Source: UBA5336 sp038745855 (GTDB lineage: Bacteria; Pseudomonadota; Alphaproteobacteria; Caulobacterales; Hyphomonadaceae). From it: a stretch of 64,000 nucleotides of DNA. The position numbers and the translations under genes are program-made. A model generated the notes under the pieces. That model did not search any database. It saw nothing but the letters and a program-made list of their open reading frames with translations, and was not told the origin of the DNA. Below are positions 35,924 to 45,347 of the stretch, piece after piece. Within the stretch, counting starts at the first letter, position 1. Every line of letters starts with the position of its first letter. The stretch is from positions 1-64,000 of the forward strand of contig JBCDLC010000009.1 of the NCBI GenBank assembly GCA_038745855.1. The letters run 5' to 3'.

Positions 35924-37777
35924 TCAGCGCCCGGCCTTCTGTGCCGCCTCATTCAGCCGTGCCCGCCAGGCATGACCCTCCGCAATCTGGCGATGGAACC
36001 GCTTCAGGTTGTCGGCCGACTGAGTCGCCGCTTCCCTCGAACCAATGCCCTCCGCCGCGTCCAGCTCATCGGCACTCACAAACTGCTCCAGGGCTATCAG
36101 CCATTCCCTCGCCTCTGGTCCGTCGGACATGAATTCAGGCGTTCTGGGATATTGATCGAGCAAGTTTACGGCGCGGGCTTTTCCGCAACCCAACAGATGG
36201 GTTCTCACGGCCGCGCGGTCAACCTCCCCAGATCGTGTGTAGACAGCGAAAATGGCATCCTGGATGCAGCGAACATCCGGGTCGGGGAAGGCGGCCGCTG
36301 CCAGGGTCTCGCCATGGTTGTCCAGTAAAGCTGGATTATCAACAGCGCGGACGAGGTAGCCCAGCCCCTTCACCATACCATGGGTTGCTTTCCGCGCGCA
36401 GACATCGGGTCCAGGGCCGCGTCCACCATTTTGGCCAGATCCTGCATTCACCCCGCCAATTCGCCGCGCCATGGATTGGGGGCCGCGCAGACGGAAGAAA
36501 TGGTCGCGCATCCGTTGGGCGAGATCTTGCTGGTACGCCGCCCGCACGTCAGGGTTCTGGATCGCGCCAGCTGCCGCTTTCAGACGCGCACCGAGCCCCG
36601 CCTTGCGCTCGGGCGTATCGAGCGGCTCCGCATCACGCTCGCGGCGCCAGAGCATCTCAACCAGAGCCAACGGTTCGTTGAGCAGGGCCGCCATCCGCTC
36701 CTGCCCCCCTTCGGTCTTGAGAAGATCGTCGGGATCCATCTTGTCCGGCAGCAGACAGATAAACACAGACTTGTCTGGTTGAAGGTGCGGGAGCGCCACA
36801 TCGATCGCCCGGAAAGCGGCACGCGTACCCGCGCCATCGCCATCGAAACAGAGGATCGGATCCGGCCCCGCCTTCCAGACCATGGAGAGCTGCTGCGGTG
36901 TCAAAGCGGTCCCGAGCGGCGCGACGGCGTTACCGAAGCCCGCCTCGGCCAGGGCGATCACGTCCATGTAGCCTTCACAGACGAGCAGTCCGCCTCGCTC
37001 GCCATAACCGATCGCTTCGCGGGCGCGCTTGTAGTTGTAGAGGACAGAGGACTTGTGAAAGAGCTCGGTCTCAGGCGAGTTCAGGTATTTCGCCTTGTCT
37101 TCAGGATCGAGGGCGCGGCCACCAAAGGCTATCACGTCCCCATGGATATCGGTAATCGGGAACATCACCCGGTTGCGGAAAACATCGTAGGGCTCACCGC
37201 CCTTGTCAGACACTTTCGCCAGACCCGCAGCGACAATCTCATCGGTCTTGAAATCGAGCGCCTTCAGGTGCGCAAGCAATTGCCGCCAATCGTTTGGCGC
37301 ATAACCAATGCCATGCCGACCCCACGCATCCGGACCCAACCCGCGCTTGGTATCCAGGTAGCGGCGCGCGTCAGCGCCATCGGCCGACTTAAGGCGCCCC
37401 ACGAAGAAATCCTGTGCGGCCTTGCAAACCGACTTGAGGCGATCGAGCCGGCTGTACCGCTCACGCACTTCCGGGCTTGCCGTCGGGATTGCCATGCCGA
37501 CTTCACCCGCAACCCGCTCCACCGCTTCCATAAAGCCGAGCCGTTCGGTCTCCATGACGAACTTGATGACATCCCCCCCGAGCCCGGACGAGAAGCATTT
37601 GAACATCTGCTTGGCGTCATTGACGTAGAAGCTCGGCGTCTTCTCGTTCGTGAACGGGGACAGCCCGACCCATTCCTTGCCGCGTCTCTGAAGCTTCACT
37701 TTCTTGCCGATCACCTGAGACGGCCGCGCGCGGGCCTTCAACTCGTCAAGAAATCCATCGGGTAAACGCATAGCCAT
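35924..37777 (-). CDS. dnaG: DNA primase DnaG (zinc ligands mostly replaced)
   Basis: Primase that makes RNA primers for replication, 617 aa. The N-terminal zinc-binding domain is recognisable (GKEWVGLSPFTNEKTPSF) but the four ligand positions (E. coli Cys40, His43, Cys61, Cys64) are Ser40, Thr43, Cys61 and Ser64, so zinc is unlikely to bind. The TOPRIM core is intact with GYMDVIALAEAGFGNAVAPLG and CFDGDGAGTRAA. The C-terminal helicase-binding part is divergent. A second ATG lies two codons downstream. rpoD follows in the same direction. Loss of these ligands is, to my knowledge, seen in other alphaproteobacterial primases. Confidence 0.97.
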   Translation of the reverse strand: MAMRLPDGFLDELKARARPSQVIGKKVKLQRRGKEWVGLSPFTNEKTPSFYVNDAKQMFKCFSSGLGGDVIKFVMETERLGFMEAVERVAGEVGMAIPTASPEVRERYSRLDRLKSVCKAAQDFFVGRLKSADGADARRYLDTKRGLGPDAWGRHGIGYAPNDWRQLLAHLKALDFKTDEIVAAGLAKVSDKGGEPYDVFRNRVMFPITDIHGDVIAFGGRALDPEDKAKYLNSPETELFHKSSVLYNYKRAREAIGYGERGGLLVCEGYMDVIALAEAGFGNAVAPLGTALTPQQLSMVWKAGPDPILCFDGDGAGTRAAFRAIDVALPHLQPDKSVFICLLPDKMDPDDLLKTEGGQERMAALLNEPLALVEMLWRRERDAEPLDTPERKAGLGARLKAAAGAIQNPDVRAAYQQDLAQRMRDHFFRLRGPQSMARRIGGVNAGSGQNGGRGPGPDVCARKATHGMVKGLGYLVRAVDNPALLDNHGETLAAAAFPDPDVRCIQDAIFAVYTRSGEVDRAAVRTHLLGCGKARAVNLLDQYPRTPEFMSDGPEAREWLIALEQFVSADELDAAEGIGSREAATQSADNLKRFHRQIAEGHAWRARLNEAAQKAGR

Positions 37778-37914
37778 GATTGCCGTTTCGTTTGATTCGG
37801 CACCCCACCAGCTCGGAACAAGTAGGGAACTGTGGTTAACCCTTCGCTAACGCTCTTTCGAATGCCTGCCATCGAGGGCATGATCCCAGAAAACACGACC
37901 GAGGACAGCGCCCT

Positions 37915-38538
37915 ATGCCCACCCCCGTCATCGACACCTATTTCGATTGCTCCAGTCCGTGGACCTATCTCGGTTTCGAAGGCGTCATCCCCATGGCCGA
38001 GCGCCTGGGCGTGTCCATTCACTGGAAACCGGTCCTGGTGGGCGGGGTTTTTAATGCGGTGAACCCGAGCGTCTACGAAAGCCGCAAGGCGCCGGTGAAG
38101 GCCAAGGCCCGTTACCATGCCAAGGATCTGAAGGATTGGGCACGCCTGTCAGGGCTCTCGATCAAGATGCCGCCCAGCGTCTTTCCCGTGAACAGTGTGA
38201 AGGTCATGCGCGCGTGCATCCTACTCCAGCCAGAAGGCAAGCTTGTCGATTTTGCCCGGGCTGCCTTCCAACTCTACTGGACCGAGGACAAGGATATCTC
38301 CCAGGACGATGTCATCGCAGAAATCTGCACCCGCGCTGGAGTCGATGCCGCGCAAGTCTTCGAGGGTATACAGACCGCCGCTATCAAGGATGCCCTCCGC
38401 GAGAACACGGAAGCCCTCATTGCCCGCGGCGGCTTTGGCAGCCCGACCTTCTTCGTTGGCGATGATATATACTTCGGCAATGACCGGCTGGTGCTGGTCG
38501 AGGCGGTACTGCGACAGGCCGACAAGACGGCAGTCTGA
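37915..38538 (+). CDS. 2-hydroxychromene-2-carboxylate isomerase-like DsbA-fold protein
   Basis: A 207-aa thioredoxin-fold protein of the HCCA isomerase (NahD)/kappa-GST type. The N-terminus has the family pattern DTYFDCSSPWTYLGFEG, where the serine of S-S-P-W replaces the second cysteine of DsbA. The C-terminal GGFGSPTFFVGDDIYFGNDRL closely fits the family signature. Such enzymes use glutathione to isomerise aromatic intermediates, but many homologues lie outside degradation clusters and are of unknown role. No aromatic pathway surrounds it here. It lies alone between dnaG (divergent) and a converging ABC permease gene. Confidence 0.9.
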   Translation: MPTPVIDTYFDCSSPWTYLGFEGVIPMAERLGVSIHWKPVLVGGVFNAVNPSVYESRKAPVKAKARYHAKDLKDWARLSGLSIKMPPSVFPVNSVKVMRACILLQPEGKLVDFARAAFQLYWTEDKDISQDDVIAEICTRAGVDAAQVFEGIQTAAIKDALRENTEALIARGGFGSPTFFVGDDIYFGNDRLVLVEAVLRQADKTAV

Positions 38539-38558
38539 CGCCCAGACACAGGCGCCGC

Positions 38559-41090
38559 TCAAACCCCGCGCACAACACGCATCGGTGGTTGGGACAGTGT
38601 GCGCCATCCAACCGCTGCGCCCCCAAACGCTGAAATGCCCACCGCAAGGGCCACCAGGGCTCCAACCTCGCTGACAGGCCAGGTCCACTGCGCCTCGAAC
38701 ACTTGAACGACAATCGGGTACGCCGCTCCGACACCCAGTGCCGCACCGATCAGCGCTCCAGCCGCACCGGCGAGCGCAAACTCCCCTGCATAGAGCCGCA
38801 AAACCGCCCCCCGTTCGGCGCCGAAGGTCTTGAGCACAGCCGTTTCCGCTCGCCGCTTTCGGGCCATCGCTGCGAAGGCTCCCATAAGAACCAGCAACCC
38901 AGCCACGGTAACCACGCTCGCCACAGCGTTCACGGCGATCGCAATGTTGCCGAAAACCTCGGCCGCGGCCGCAAGCGCTGGCCGGGTCTGGAAAACGACG
39001 ACCTCGGGCAATCGGTCGCCGAGTTCATCGATGATCGTCCCTTCGGCGCCGGCATCCGCCATCGCAATGGCCACATGGTAGGGCTTGGCTGCTTCAAGCG
39101 TGCCCGGTGAGAAGATGAATGGCGTGTTCGAGCCGATCCCGAATGTGCCCCAGTCGACCCGTCTCAAGGACGCCACTTCGGCGGTCACCTCGCGGCCAAA
39201 CACGTTGAAACCGATCGTATCACCGATCTCCAGTCCAAGCCCGGCTGCCGCATCCGCCTCAATCGAGACAAGCAGCGACCCACGATAGCCGCTTGGCCAC
39301 CAGTCGCCGGCCACCAGTTCGGCCTCGGGCGGTTGGGCATCGAGGAACGTCACGCTGGTTTCGCCATCGACGACCCAGCGCTCGCTCTCCGACACCGAGC
39401 TGACGTCCAGCGGCTGGCCTCCGAGTGCCGTCACGCGCACCAGCATGAACGGCGCCCTTCGGAACCGGTCCGGGTCATCGACATCAACGCCTGCCTCCGC
39501 CAGCACGGTGTCGAATGCCTCGATCCCATCCATAGGTATCTGGGTAAACACGAGCGACGGAGCATTGCTCGGCGCAGTTTCGCTGATCTGGCGCAATAGA
39601 TTAGCCTGTACCGAGGCCACAAGCGTGAGCAGCGCGAGCCCAAGCCCCAACGCGGGAACGATCGTCGGCGCCAGCGATCCGATCCCGCCAAGATTGGCGA
39701 GCGTCAGCCGCCACAGCCCTTTGGCGTTTCGTGCAGAGGCCCGGGCAAGCGTCCTGATTCCGTACGCAGCCAGTAGGAAAAGGCCCCACGCCACCAATGC
39801 GCCGGCCAAGAGGATCGCGGTGAGCCAGGGCCGCCCGCTTGTCGCAATGGCGAGCCCAGCCAGCAGCACCGCCGCCAGCAATGATAGCCCGCGCTCGAAA
39901 GCAGGCGTTCCCGTCCGTTCTTCTTCCCCCAACTGCCGAAACAGCGCCGTCGCCCGAGTCGCGCGCGCGCGTCCAAGAGCCGGCAGCGCAAACACGGCGG
40001 CCGCCAGTACACCAAGCGCCAGCGCCTTGAGCAGCGGAAGCGGATAGACCCCAAGCGCCTGGGGCAGCGGGATCGACGCGCCTGCGATCGCATTGATCAA
40101 AAAGGGCACCACTGCGCCGATCATGACGCCCACAAGGGCCCCCGCAATCGCAAGCACCCCAAGCTGCCAAAGATAGGCGGTTCGGATCAGATCGCTTTCC
40201 GCTCCCAGCGCCTTGAGCGCTGCGATCGATCCGGTGCGGCTTTCGAGGAACGCTCCTGTTGCCTGGGCAACACCGACGCCTCCCGCAACCAGTGCTGCTA
40301 TACCGACGATCGCCAGGAAGTCGTTCAGCGTATCGAGCAGCGCTTGCAAGCCATCGACGGCATCTTCAGGGCCCCGCACCCTTAGCCCCCCTGCCCCAAA
40401 CGCTTTCTCAAAGGCCTCCGCCACGGGTGCCAGCGACTGCCCGTCATCGAACACGACAAGGCGTTGCGAACGAAAGAGTTGTCCGTTCACCAACCTTTCC
40501 GCCTCAAGCAACCCGTCGATCTGCACGAGCGCTTCCGGCCCGAACGCGCCAGGGGCACCGACCCGGTCTGGCAAACCATCGAGCCGGGCGCGCACCTCGG
40601 CGCGGATCGGCCCCAGCGTCACCGGATCCCCGATCTCCACGTCAAACGCATCGAGGAAGCTCTGGGTCACCACCGCGCCCCAGCGGTCGCCCTCAAGCGC
40701 CAAAGCGGACTCGAGGCCTCCCGTGCCGCCAGACAGGGCCACCGCGCCCACCAGTGGATAGCCGCTATCCACACCAATCACGTCGACCTGCCGACGCCGG
40801 TCACCGGCCGTCGCCATGACGTTTAGGTCGACCCGTTCCGCAACCGCGCCCAGCGGATCGATGAAGGCCATCTCTTCCGGCGTCGCCCGTCTCTGGGCGG
40901 CAGTGAACATGGCATCCCCGCCGAGGAGCGTCCGCGCTTCGCCGGCCAGTCCCCGCGTAAACGTCTCCGTCACCGCCCCAGACGCGGCTATGGCTGCGGT
41001 GCCAAGGGCAAGACAGGCCAGATACACCCAAAACCCGCGCAGTCCTCCAGCAAGCTCCCGCCGTGCAATACGAAGCGCCGCCCCGTTCAC
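38559..41090 (-). CDS. FtsX-like ABC transporter permease (YbbP family)
   Basis: An 843-aa membrane protein with about ten helices and two MacB/FtsX-type halves, each with a large extracytoplasmic domain. It starts MNGAALRIARRELAGGLRGF. Hydrophobic segments occur near residues 20-40, 255-470 and 720-840, and the helix patterns (IVGIAALVAGGVGVAQATGAF, VTVAGLLVLMGAFAAMARKR in part) fit YbbP. Together with the adjacent ATPase and the divergent TesA-like esterase it reproduces the E. coli ybbAP-tesA neighbourhood. Probably a lipid- or lysophospholipid-related ABC system, but the substrate is not established. The start overlaps the ATPase stop (ATGA). Confidence 0.9.
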   Translation of the reverse strand: MNGAALRIARRELAGGLRGFWVYLACLALGTAAIAASGAVTETFTRGLAGEARTLLGGDAMFTAAQRRATPEEMAFIDPLGAVAERVDLNVMATAGDRRRQVDVIGVDSGYPLVGAVALSGGTGGLESALALEGDRWGAVVTQSFLDAFDVEIGDPVTLGPIRAEVRARLDGLPDRVGAPGAFGPEALVQIDGLLEAERLVNGQLFRSQRLVVFDDGQSLAPVAEAFEKAFGAGGLRVRGPEDAVDGLQALLDTLNDFLAIVGIAALVAGGVGVAQATGAFLESRTGSIAALKALGAESDLIRTAYLWQLGVLAIAGALVGVMIGAVVPFLINAIAGASIPLPQALGVYPLPLLKALALGVLAAAVFALPALGRARATRATALFRQLGEEERTGTPAFERGLSLLAAVLLAGLAIATSGRPWLTAILLAGALVAWGLFLLAAYGIRTLARASARNAKGLWRLTLANLGGIGSLAPTIVPALGLGLALLTLVASVQANLLRQISETAPSNAPSLVFTQIPMDGIEAFDTVLAEAGVDVDDPDRFRRAPFMLVRVTALGGQPLDVSSVSESERWVVDGETSVTFLDAQPPEAELVAGDWWPSGYRGSLLVSIEADAAAGLGLEIGDTIGFNVFGREVTAEVASLRRVDWGTFGIGSNTPFIFSPGTLEAAKPYHVAIAMADAGAEGTIIDELGDRLPEVVVFQTRPALAAAAEVFGNIAIAVNAVASVVTVAGLLVLMGAFAAMARKRRAETAVLKTFGAERGAVLRLYAGEFALAGAAGALIGAALGVGAAYPIVVQVFEAQWTWPVSEVGALVALAVGISAFGGAAVGWRTLSQPPMRVVRGV

Positions 41091-41833
41091 GCGAGCCGCC
41101 CTGCCTGCATCGTGACAACGCGGTCAGCCCGCTTGGCCAGCGCCAGGTCATGGGTCACCAATACGAGGCTTGCGCCCCTGTCGCCGGCGATATCAAACAA
41201 CAAGTCCGCAACCCCGGCCCCCGTCTCGGCGTCAAGATTACCTGTCGGCTCATCCGCAAACACAAGTGCCGGATCACTGGCCAGCGCCCGGGCAACGGCT
41301 ACCCTCTGGCGCTCTCCCCCCGACATCTGACCAGGATAGTGCGTCAGCCGGTGCCCAAGCCCCACCGCGTCCATCGCCTCCCGCGCCCGCGCGTCCACAT
41401 CGGCGATCCGCGCGATCTCAAGCGGTACGCGCACATTGTCGAACGCGGTCATTGTCTCGAGCAGATGGAACGACTGAAACACCAGGCTCACCCGTCCCCG
41501 ACGCAGCCGGGCCAGCGCATCCTCGCCCATCCCGTCTATCCTTTCGCCCAGCAAGGTCACCGTGCCCGCTGAAACCGGTTCAAGCCCGGCTGCCACAGCA
41601 ATCAGCGACGATTTCCCCGAACCGGATGGCCCGACAACGGCCACGCGCTCGCCCCGCTCCACCCGGAAATCGACGCCCTTTAAGATCTCAACCGGGCCAG
41701 CGGCCGCACCAAGGGTCAGCTTCACGCCCTCTAACAGCATGGCCGCGTACGATACCGCGCCTTGGGCCGTATCTCGCCCGGCATTCTCCACCTGGGCAGT
41801 CGGGCCTTTATCAGGCGGAAGCGTATCGGGCAT
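41087..41833 (-). CDS. ABC transporter ATPase (YbbA/LolD-like)
   Basis: ATP-binding subunit for the downstream permease; 248 aa from the ATG reading MPDTLPPDKGP. Walker A is GPSGSGKSS, signature MSGGERQRVAVARAL, Walker B LVFADEPTGNLD. The N-terminal 30 residues before LLEGVKLTLGAAAG are a variable extension; an internal ATG just before LLEGVKL is another possible start. The gene is divergent from the tesA-like esterase with about 105 bp between them and overlaps the permease gene by four bases, so both subunits are made together. Confidence 0.93.
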   Translation of the reverse strand: MPDTLPPDKGPTAQVENAGRDTAQGAVSYAAMLLEGVKLTLGAAAGPVEILKGVDFRVERGERVAVVGPSGSGKSSLIAVAAGLEPVSAGTVTLLGERIDGMGEDALARLRRGRVSLVFQSFHLLETMTAFDNVRVPLEIARIADVDARAREAMDAVGLGHRLTHYPGQMSGGERQRVAVARALASDPALVFADEPTGNLDAETGAGVADLLFDIAGDRGASLVLVTHDLALAKRADRVVTMQAGRLA

Positions 41834-41938
41834 GGCAGACAAAAACCCTCTTTGCGTAATCGCTGGTAGATCGCAGGCGGTGACAAACCTACATAGTTGC
41901 AAACCAACATCGGTGCCGCTCCACCCCTGACAAGCCCC

Positions 41939-42706
41939 ATGTCTTCACCCGAAACGAAAAACCGAGGCGCGACTGGCGCTCGACCGGCCCGGTGGCTGTC
42001 AGGCACTCTTGTCGGCGCAGCCATGCTGGCCGCCTGCTCAAACGGCGACCCGGAGCCCGCCCCATCGGAGGCTGCACCGCCCGCTCAGCCCACACAAGCA
42101 GCGGCAAACACCGCCCCTACCAACCCGACCGAAGCGCGCGATGCCCCCGTCATCGTGTTTCTCGGCGACAGCCTCACAGCCGGTTTCGAGCTAAGCCCCA
42201 AAGATGCCCTGCCAGGCCAGGTTGCAAGCGCTCTGGCCGACCTGGGCGTTGAGACAAACGCCGTGAATGCGGGCGTTTCCGGAGACACCACTGCAAACGG
42301 CCTTGCCCGATATGACTGGTCGGTCGCCTCCGCCGATCCAGATCTCCTCGTGGTGGCGCTCGGGGCCAATGACTATCTTCTGGATCTTTCGCCCGAGACA
42401 ACACGGGCCAACCTCGCAGCAATCCTCGGCCGGGCAAAGGCGGACGGCACACCCGTCGTGCTGGCGGGAATAACCCCCCGCTCCGATGCAGCGCTCGGCA
42501 GTCGGGACGCCGCCTTTGGCGCCATCTATCCGGAGCTGGCAGCGGAATATGATGTCCCACTCCTGCCAGGCCTCCTGGCGGGCGTGCGCGATAATCCCGA
42601 TCTCCTGCTCGCAGACGGTCTCCATCCCACTGCCGAAGGCGTGGCCATCATGGCCAGCAACCTTGCAACCGTGATCGCGCCGGAATTGGCGGCTCTCTCC
42701 GAATGA
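41939..42706 (+). CDS. tesA: TesA-type GDSL lysophospholipase/arylesterase lipoprotein
   Basis: A 255-aa SGNH hydrolase. The N-terminus has a hydrophobic signal with lipobox MLAAC, followed by a Pro/Ala-rich linker, so it is probably a lipid-anchored envelope enzyme. SGNH blocks: FLGDSLTAG (Ser), AGVSGDTTANG (Gly), ALGANDYLL (Asn) and ADGLHPTAEG (Asp, His). TesA acts as a thioesterase, esterase and lysophospholipase. It overlaps the following exporter gene by four bases and is divergent from the YbbA/YbbP pair, a conserved combination. Confidence 0.9.
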   Translation: MSSPETKNRGATGARPARWLSGTLVGAAMLAACSNGDPEPAPSEAAPPAQPTQAAANTAPTNPTEARDAPVIVFLGDSLTAGFELSPKDALPGQVASALADLGVETNAVNAGVSGDTTANGLARYDWSVASADPDLLVVALGANDYLLDLSPETTRANLAAILGRAKADGTPVVLAGITPRSDAALGSRDAAFGAIYPELAAEYDVPLLPGLLAGVRDNPDLLLADGLHPTAEGVAIMASNLATVIAPELAALSE

Positions 42707-44607
42707 CAGAAACGGCGATGCCTTCAGGCTCCGGGCCTCCGGCGACCGACGCATCGAGCCGCGTGGACCGCGATCGGGGATCGGGCTTTGCGACCGAACT
42801 TTCCAGAGACCGGGCGGCCAGGGAACACGCGCGCACCCTCAAGCCTCTACGCCGGCTCATCCCGTTCATTCTTCGGTATCCCTGGTTGCTGGCGGCCTTC
42901 GTCGTGTTCCTCGCCCTCGCCTCGACCCTGACGCTCGTGCTGCCGGCAGCCTTCCGCTTGCTCATCGATTGTGGCTTTGGCGGCGCACCCGACACCGCCG
43001 CCTGTGCAGCCTTTGCAGGCGGCGACAGTCTCGACCGCTATTTCTGGATCGGTATGGTCGTCGCCGGGGCCCTCGCCATGGCCGGCGCCCTGCGCTTCTA
43101 CTTCATCTCCCGGCTCGGCGAGCGCGTCGTCGCAGACCTTCGGATCGCCGTCTACGACCACATCCTCGGCCTCTCGCCAGTGTCCTTCGCGACAACGAAA
43201 ACCGGTGAAGTCCTTTCCCGGCTGACCACTGACACAACGCTGATCCAGACCGTTGTTGGCTCTTCGATTTCCGTTGCGATCCGGACAACCGCGACCACAC
43301 TCGGCGCCATCGTCCTGATGCTCGTCGTCAACTGGAAGCTTGCCGCCATGGTCCTTGCCATCGGCCCGGTCATCATCGGCCCCATCCTGCTTTGCGGCCA
43401 GCGCCTGCAACGGCTCTCGCGCGCGAGCCAGGACAGTCTGGCCGATGCCTCGGCCCGCGCCAGCGAAACCCTCCGCGCGGTAGAGACGGTACAGGCCTTC
43501 ACCCGTGAGGACACCGAGCGGGCGCGCTTCGCACAGGCCGTGGAAACCAAGTTCGATGTCTCCCTACGGCGCATCCGCGTCGAGGCGGTGATGATGGCAA
43601 CCATGTTTTCGGCCATCACCATCAGCCTCATTTGCGGACTCTGGTACGGCGCGCTCCAGGTCCAGTCCGGTGCGATCACGCCCGGCACCATGACCCAGTT
43701 TATCATGTATGCATTCGTCGCCGTATCGGGCGTGATGATGCTGACAGAAACCTACGCCGAAATCATGCGCGCAGCCGGTGCCACAGAGCGCCTGATGGAA
43801 CTCCTTTCGACTGAACCCGCCATCACGGCCCCCGCTATTCCGCGCACGCTCGCTAGGCCCGTCAAAGGTGCCCTCGCTTTCGACGACGTGCACTTCGCCT
43901 ATCCCCTCCGCCCCGACACCGAAGCCCTGAAGGGCATTTCCTTCTCCGTTGAAGCGGGCGAAACCGTGGCCCTCGTCGGCCCATCCGGCGCTGGGAAGTC
44001 CACGGTCTTTCAGCTCCTGCTCCGGCTTTATGATCCGCAATCGGGCCAAATCACATTCGATGGTCAGAATGTTCGCCATCTTGATCCAGAACGCCTCCGG
44101 CAGCACCTCGCCATCGTGCAGCAGAATGCCCCTCTCTTTTCTGGGTCAGCGGCCGAGAACATCCGCTTCGGCCGTCCCGGCGCAACCGCCGCCGATGTGC
44201 GGGCTGCTGCCCGTGCCGCTAATGCCCACCGCTTCATTGCAGAGCTGCCCGAAGGCTACGAAACCCAGATCGGAGAAGGCGGTGCGACCCTTTCCGGCGG
44301 TCAACGTCAACGTATCGCCATCGCCCGGGCGGTCCTACGCGATGCGCCAGTCCTCCTGCTCGATGAAGCGACCTCCTCGCTCGATTCGGAAAGCGAGCGG
44401 GCCATCCAGGACGCCTTCGAAGCCCTCTCGAAGAACCGCACAACACTCGTCATCGCCCATCGCCTCGCCACCGTCCTCAAGGCCGATCGCATCATCGTCC
44501 TCGAAAACGGCCAGATCATCGACGAGGGACCCCACGCTGATTTGCTGTCCCGAGGCGGCCTCTACGCGCGCCTTGTGGAGCTTCAATTCGGCGCGCTGGA
44601 ACGCTGA
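42703..44607 (+). CDS. ABC exporter with fused membrane and ATPase domains (MsbA-like)
   Basis: A 634-aa half-transporter. The membrane domain (about residues 50-340) has six predicted helices; the ATPase domain has Walker A GPSGAGKST, signature LSGGQRQRIAIARA and Walker B VLLLDEATSSLD. The order is that of type IV exporters such as MsbA and other lipid or drug exporters. The start ATG overlaps the esterase stop by four bases (ATGA), indicating coupling to the tesA-like gene. The gene ends one base before the converging MAPEG gene stop. The transported compound is not known; lipid export is a reasonable guess from the neighbour. Confidence 0.92.
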   Translation: MTETAMPSGSGPPATDASSRVDRDRGSGFATELSRDRAAREHARTLKPLRRLIPFILRYPWLLAAFVVFLALASTLTLVLPAAFRLLIDCGFGGAPDTAACAAFAGGDSLDRYFWIGMVVAGALAMAGALRFYFISRLGERVVADLRIAVYDHILGLSPVSFATTKTGEVLSRLTTDTTLIQTVVGSSISVAIRTTATTLGAIVLMLVVNWKLAAMVLAIGPVIIGPILLCGQRLQRLSRASQDSLADASARASETLRAVETVQAFTREDTERARFAQAVETKFDVSLRRIRVEAVMMATMFSAITISLICGLWYGALQVQSGAITPGTMTQFIMYAFVAVSGVMMLTETYAEIMRAAGATERLMELLSTEPAITAPAIPRTLARPVKGALAFDDVHFAYPLRPDTEALKGISFSVEAGETVALVGPSGAGKSTVFQLLLRLYDPQSGQITFDGQNVRHLDPERLRQHLAIVQQNAPLFSGSAAENIRFGRPGATAADVRAAARAANAHRFIAELPEGYETQIGEGGATLSGGQRQRIAIARAVLRDAPVLLLDEATSSLDSESERAIQDAFEALSKNRTTLVIAHRLATVLKADRIIVLENGQIIDEGPHADLLSRGGLYARLVELQFGALER

Positions 44608-45000
44608 TCAGGTGTGGATCAGCCACAGGCATGCGCCTGCGGTCGTAAGGAAGGTCAGAAGGGTGATGATCGTCCCGACCAACCGGCCCCAACCGAGACC
44701 AGGTGCACCACCAAGTCCCAGCGCATGCAGGACGCGCCCGATGAAGAACACGGCGCCGATACCGTGGATGAGCGCGACCGGCGCTTCCAGCCCGACCAAT
44801 GCGAACAGTCCGATGAGGATGATCGGCACATCCTCAACCGCATTGGCCTGGGTCCGCATGGCCCGGGCCATAGCGTCGTTGCCGCCTTCGCCGAAATTCA
44901 CCCGCTGCGCGACGCGAACGCGGCCACAATTCATCTTCAGCGCCAGAAACAGCAGAATAAACAAGCTCGTGTAAAGCGCCGCCGCCTGTAAGGGTGTCAT
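44608..45000 (-). CDS. MAPEG family membrane protein
   Basis: A 130-aa protein with four hydrophobic helices, the MAPEG arrangement (membrane-associated proteins in eicosanoid and glutathione metabolism). Distinct features are the early RVRVAQRVNFGEGGND and the central AMRTQANAVEDVPIILIGL, where the conserved arginine, Asn and Glu residues of the family occur. Bacterial MAPEG proteins sometimes have glutathione transferase activity, but this is unproven here. It ends directly at the stop of the converging ABC exporter, without any space. Confidence 0.9.
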   Translation of the reverse strand: MTPLQAAALYTSLFILLFLALKMNCGRVRVAQRVNFGEGGNDAMARAMRTQANAVEDVPIILIGLFALVGLEAPVALIHGIGAVFFIGRVLHALGLGGAPGLGWGRLVGTIITLLTFLTTAGACLWLIHT

Positions 45001-45225
45001 GGATATCTCCTCCCGATTAGTTCTCGAATGCTAGTGGGGTTGCGCTGTTTGGCCAATCGATAAGGGGCGTTCGCTGCGCAATTCACTCCGAGCCCGCGTG
45101 CCGGCCGCACTCAGTCTCCCGCTCAGACGCTGGAAATCCGCACACACCAACGGAAGTGCAAGCGGAAAGCCGGTGATGCTAGCAAACATTTCGCTTTCCA
45201 AGGGCGCACCCAGGACATATCCTCA
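45001..45225. other. Intergenic stretch between MAPEG and the TPP riboswitch
   Basis: About 225 bp between the divergent MAPEG gene and the riboswitch. It should hold the promoters of both directions. I see no open frame with convincing coding character. No clear -10/-35 pair stands out. Confidence 0.5.
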
Positions 45226-45335
45226 ACCTATCCGAGGGGCGCGTCTGGCAAGCGCCGAGATCGACCTGACGCCGGTCGAGCACCCTTTGAACCTGATCCG
45301 GGAAATGCCCAGCCCTGGGCGTGGCCGGCGTAGGA
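45226..45335 (+). ncRNA. TPP riboswitch (THI element)
   Basis: The hallmark thi-box segment is present: CACCCTTTGAACCTGAT at 45281, followed by CCGGGAAATGCCC. The 5' half has GAGGGGCGC and GCCGAGAT, matching the usual GGGGUGC and CUGAGA elements, and CCTA (45227) can pair with TAGG (45331) as P1. A hairpin GCCCAG/CTGGGC (45307-45320) immediately after the thi box may serve in the expression platform. The element lies just before the oxidoreductase-thiC operon. TPP binding is expected to lower expression of both genes. Confidence 0.85.
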
Positions 45336-45347
45336 ACGGAGACGAGG

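Noticed and set aside
36380..37765. 461-codon plus-strand ORF opposite dnaG
   Set aside because: Antisense to a clear DnaG; no family features and no ribosome site.
44608..45000. MAPEG gene as part of the thiamine operon
   Set aside because: It is on the opposite strand, ends against the ABC exporter, and lies upstream of the riboswitch on the other side of the promoter region.
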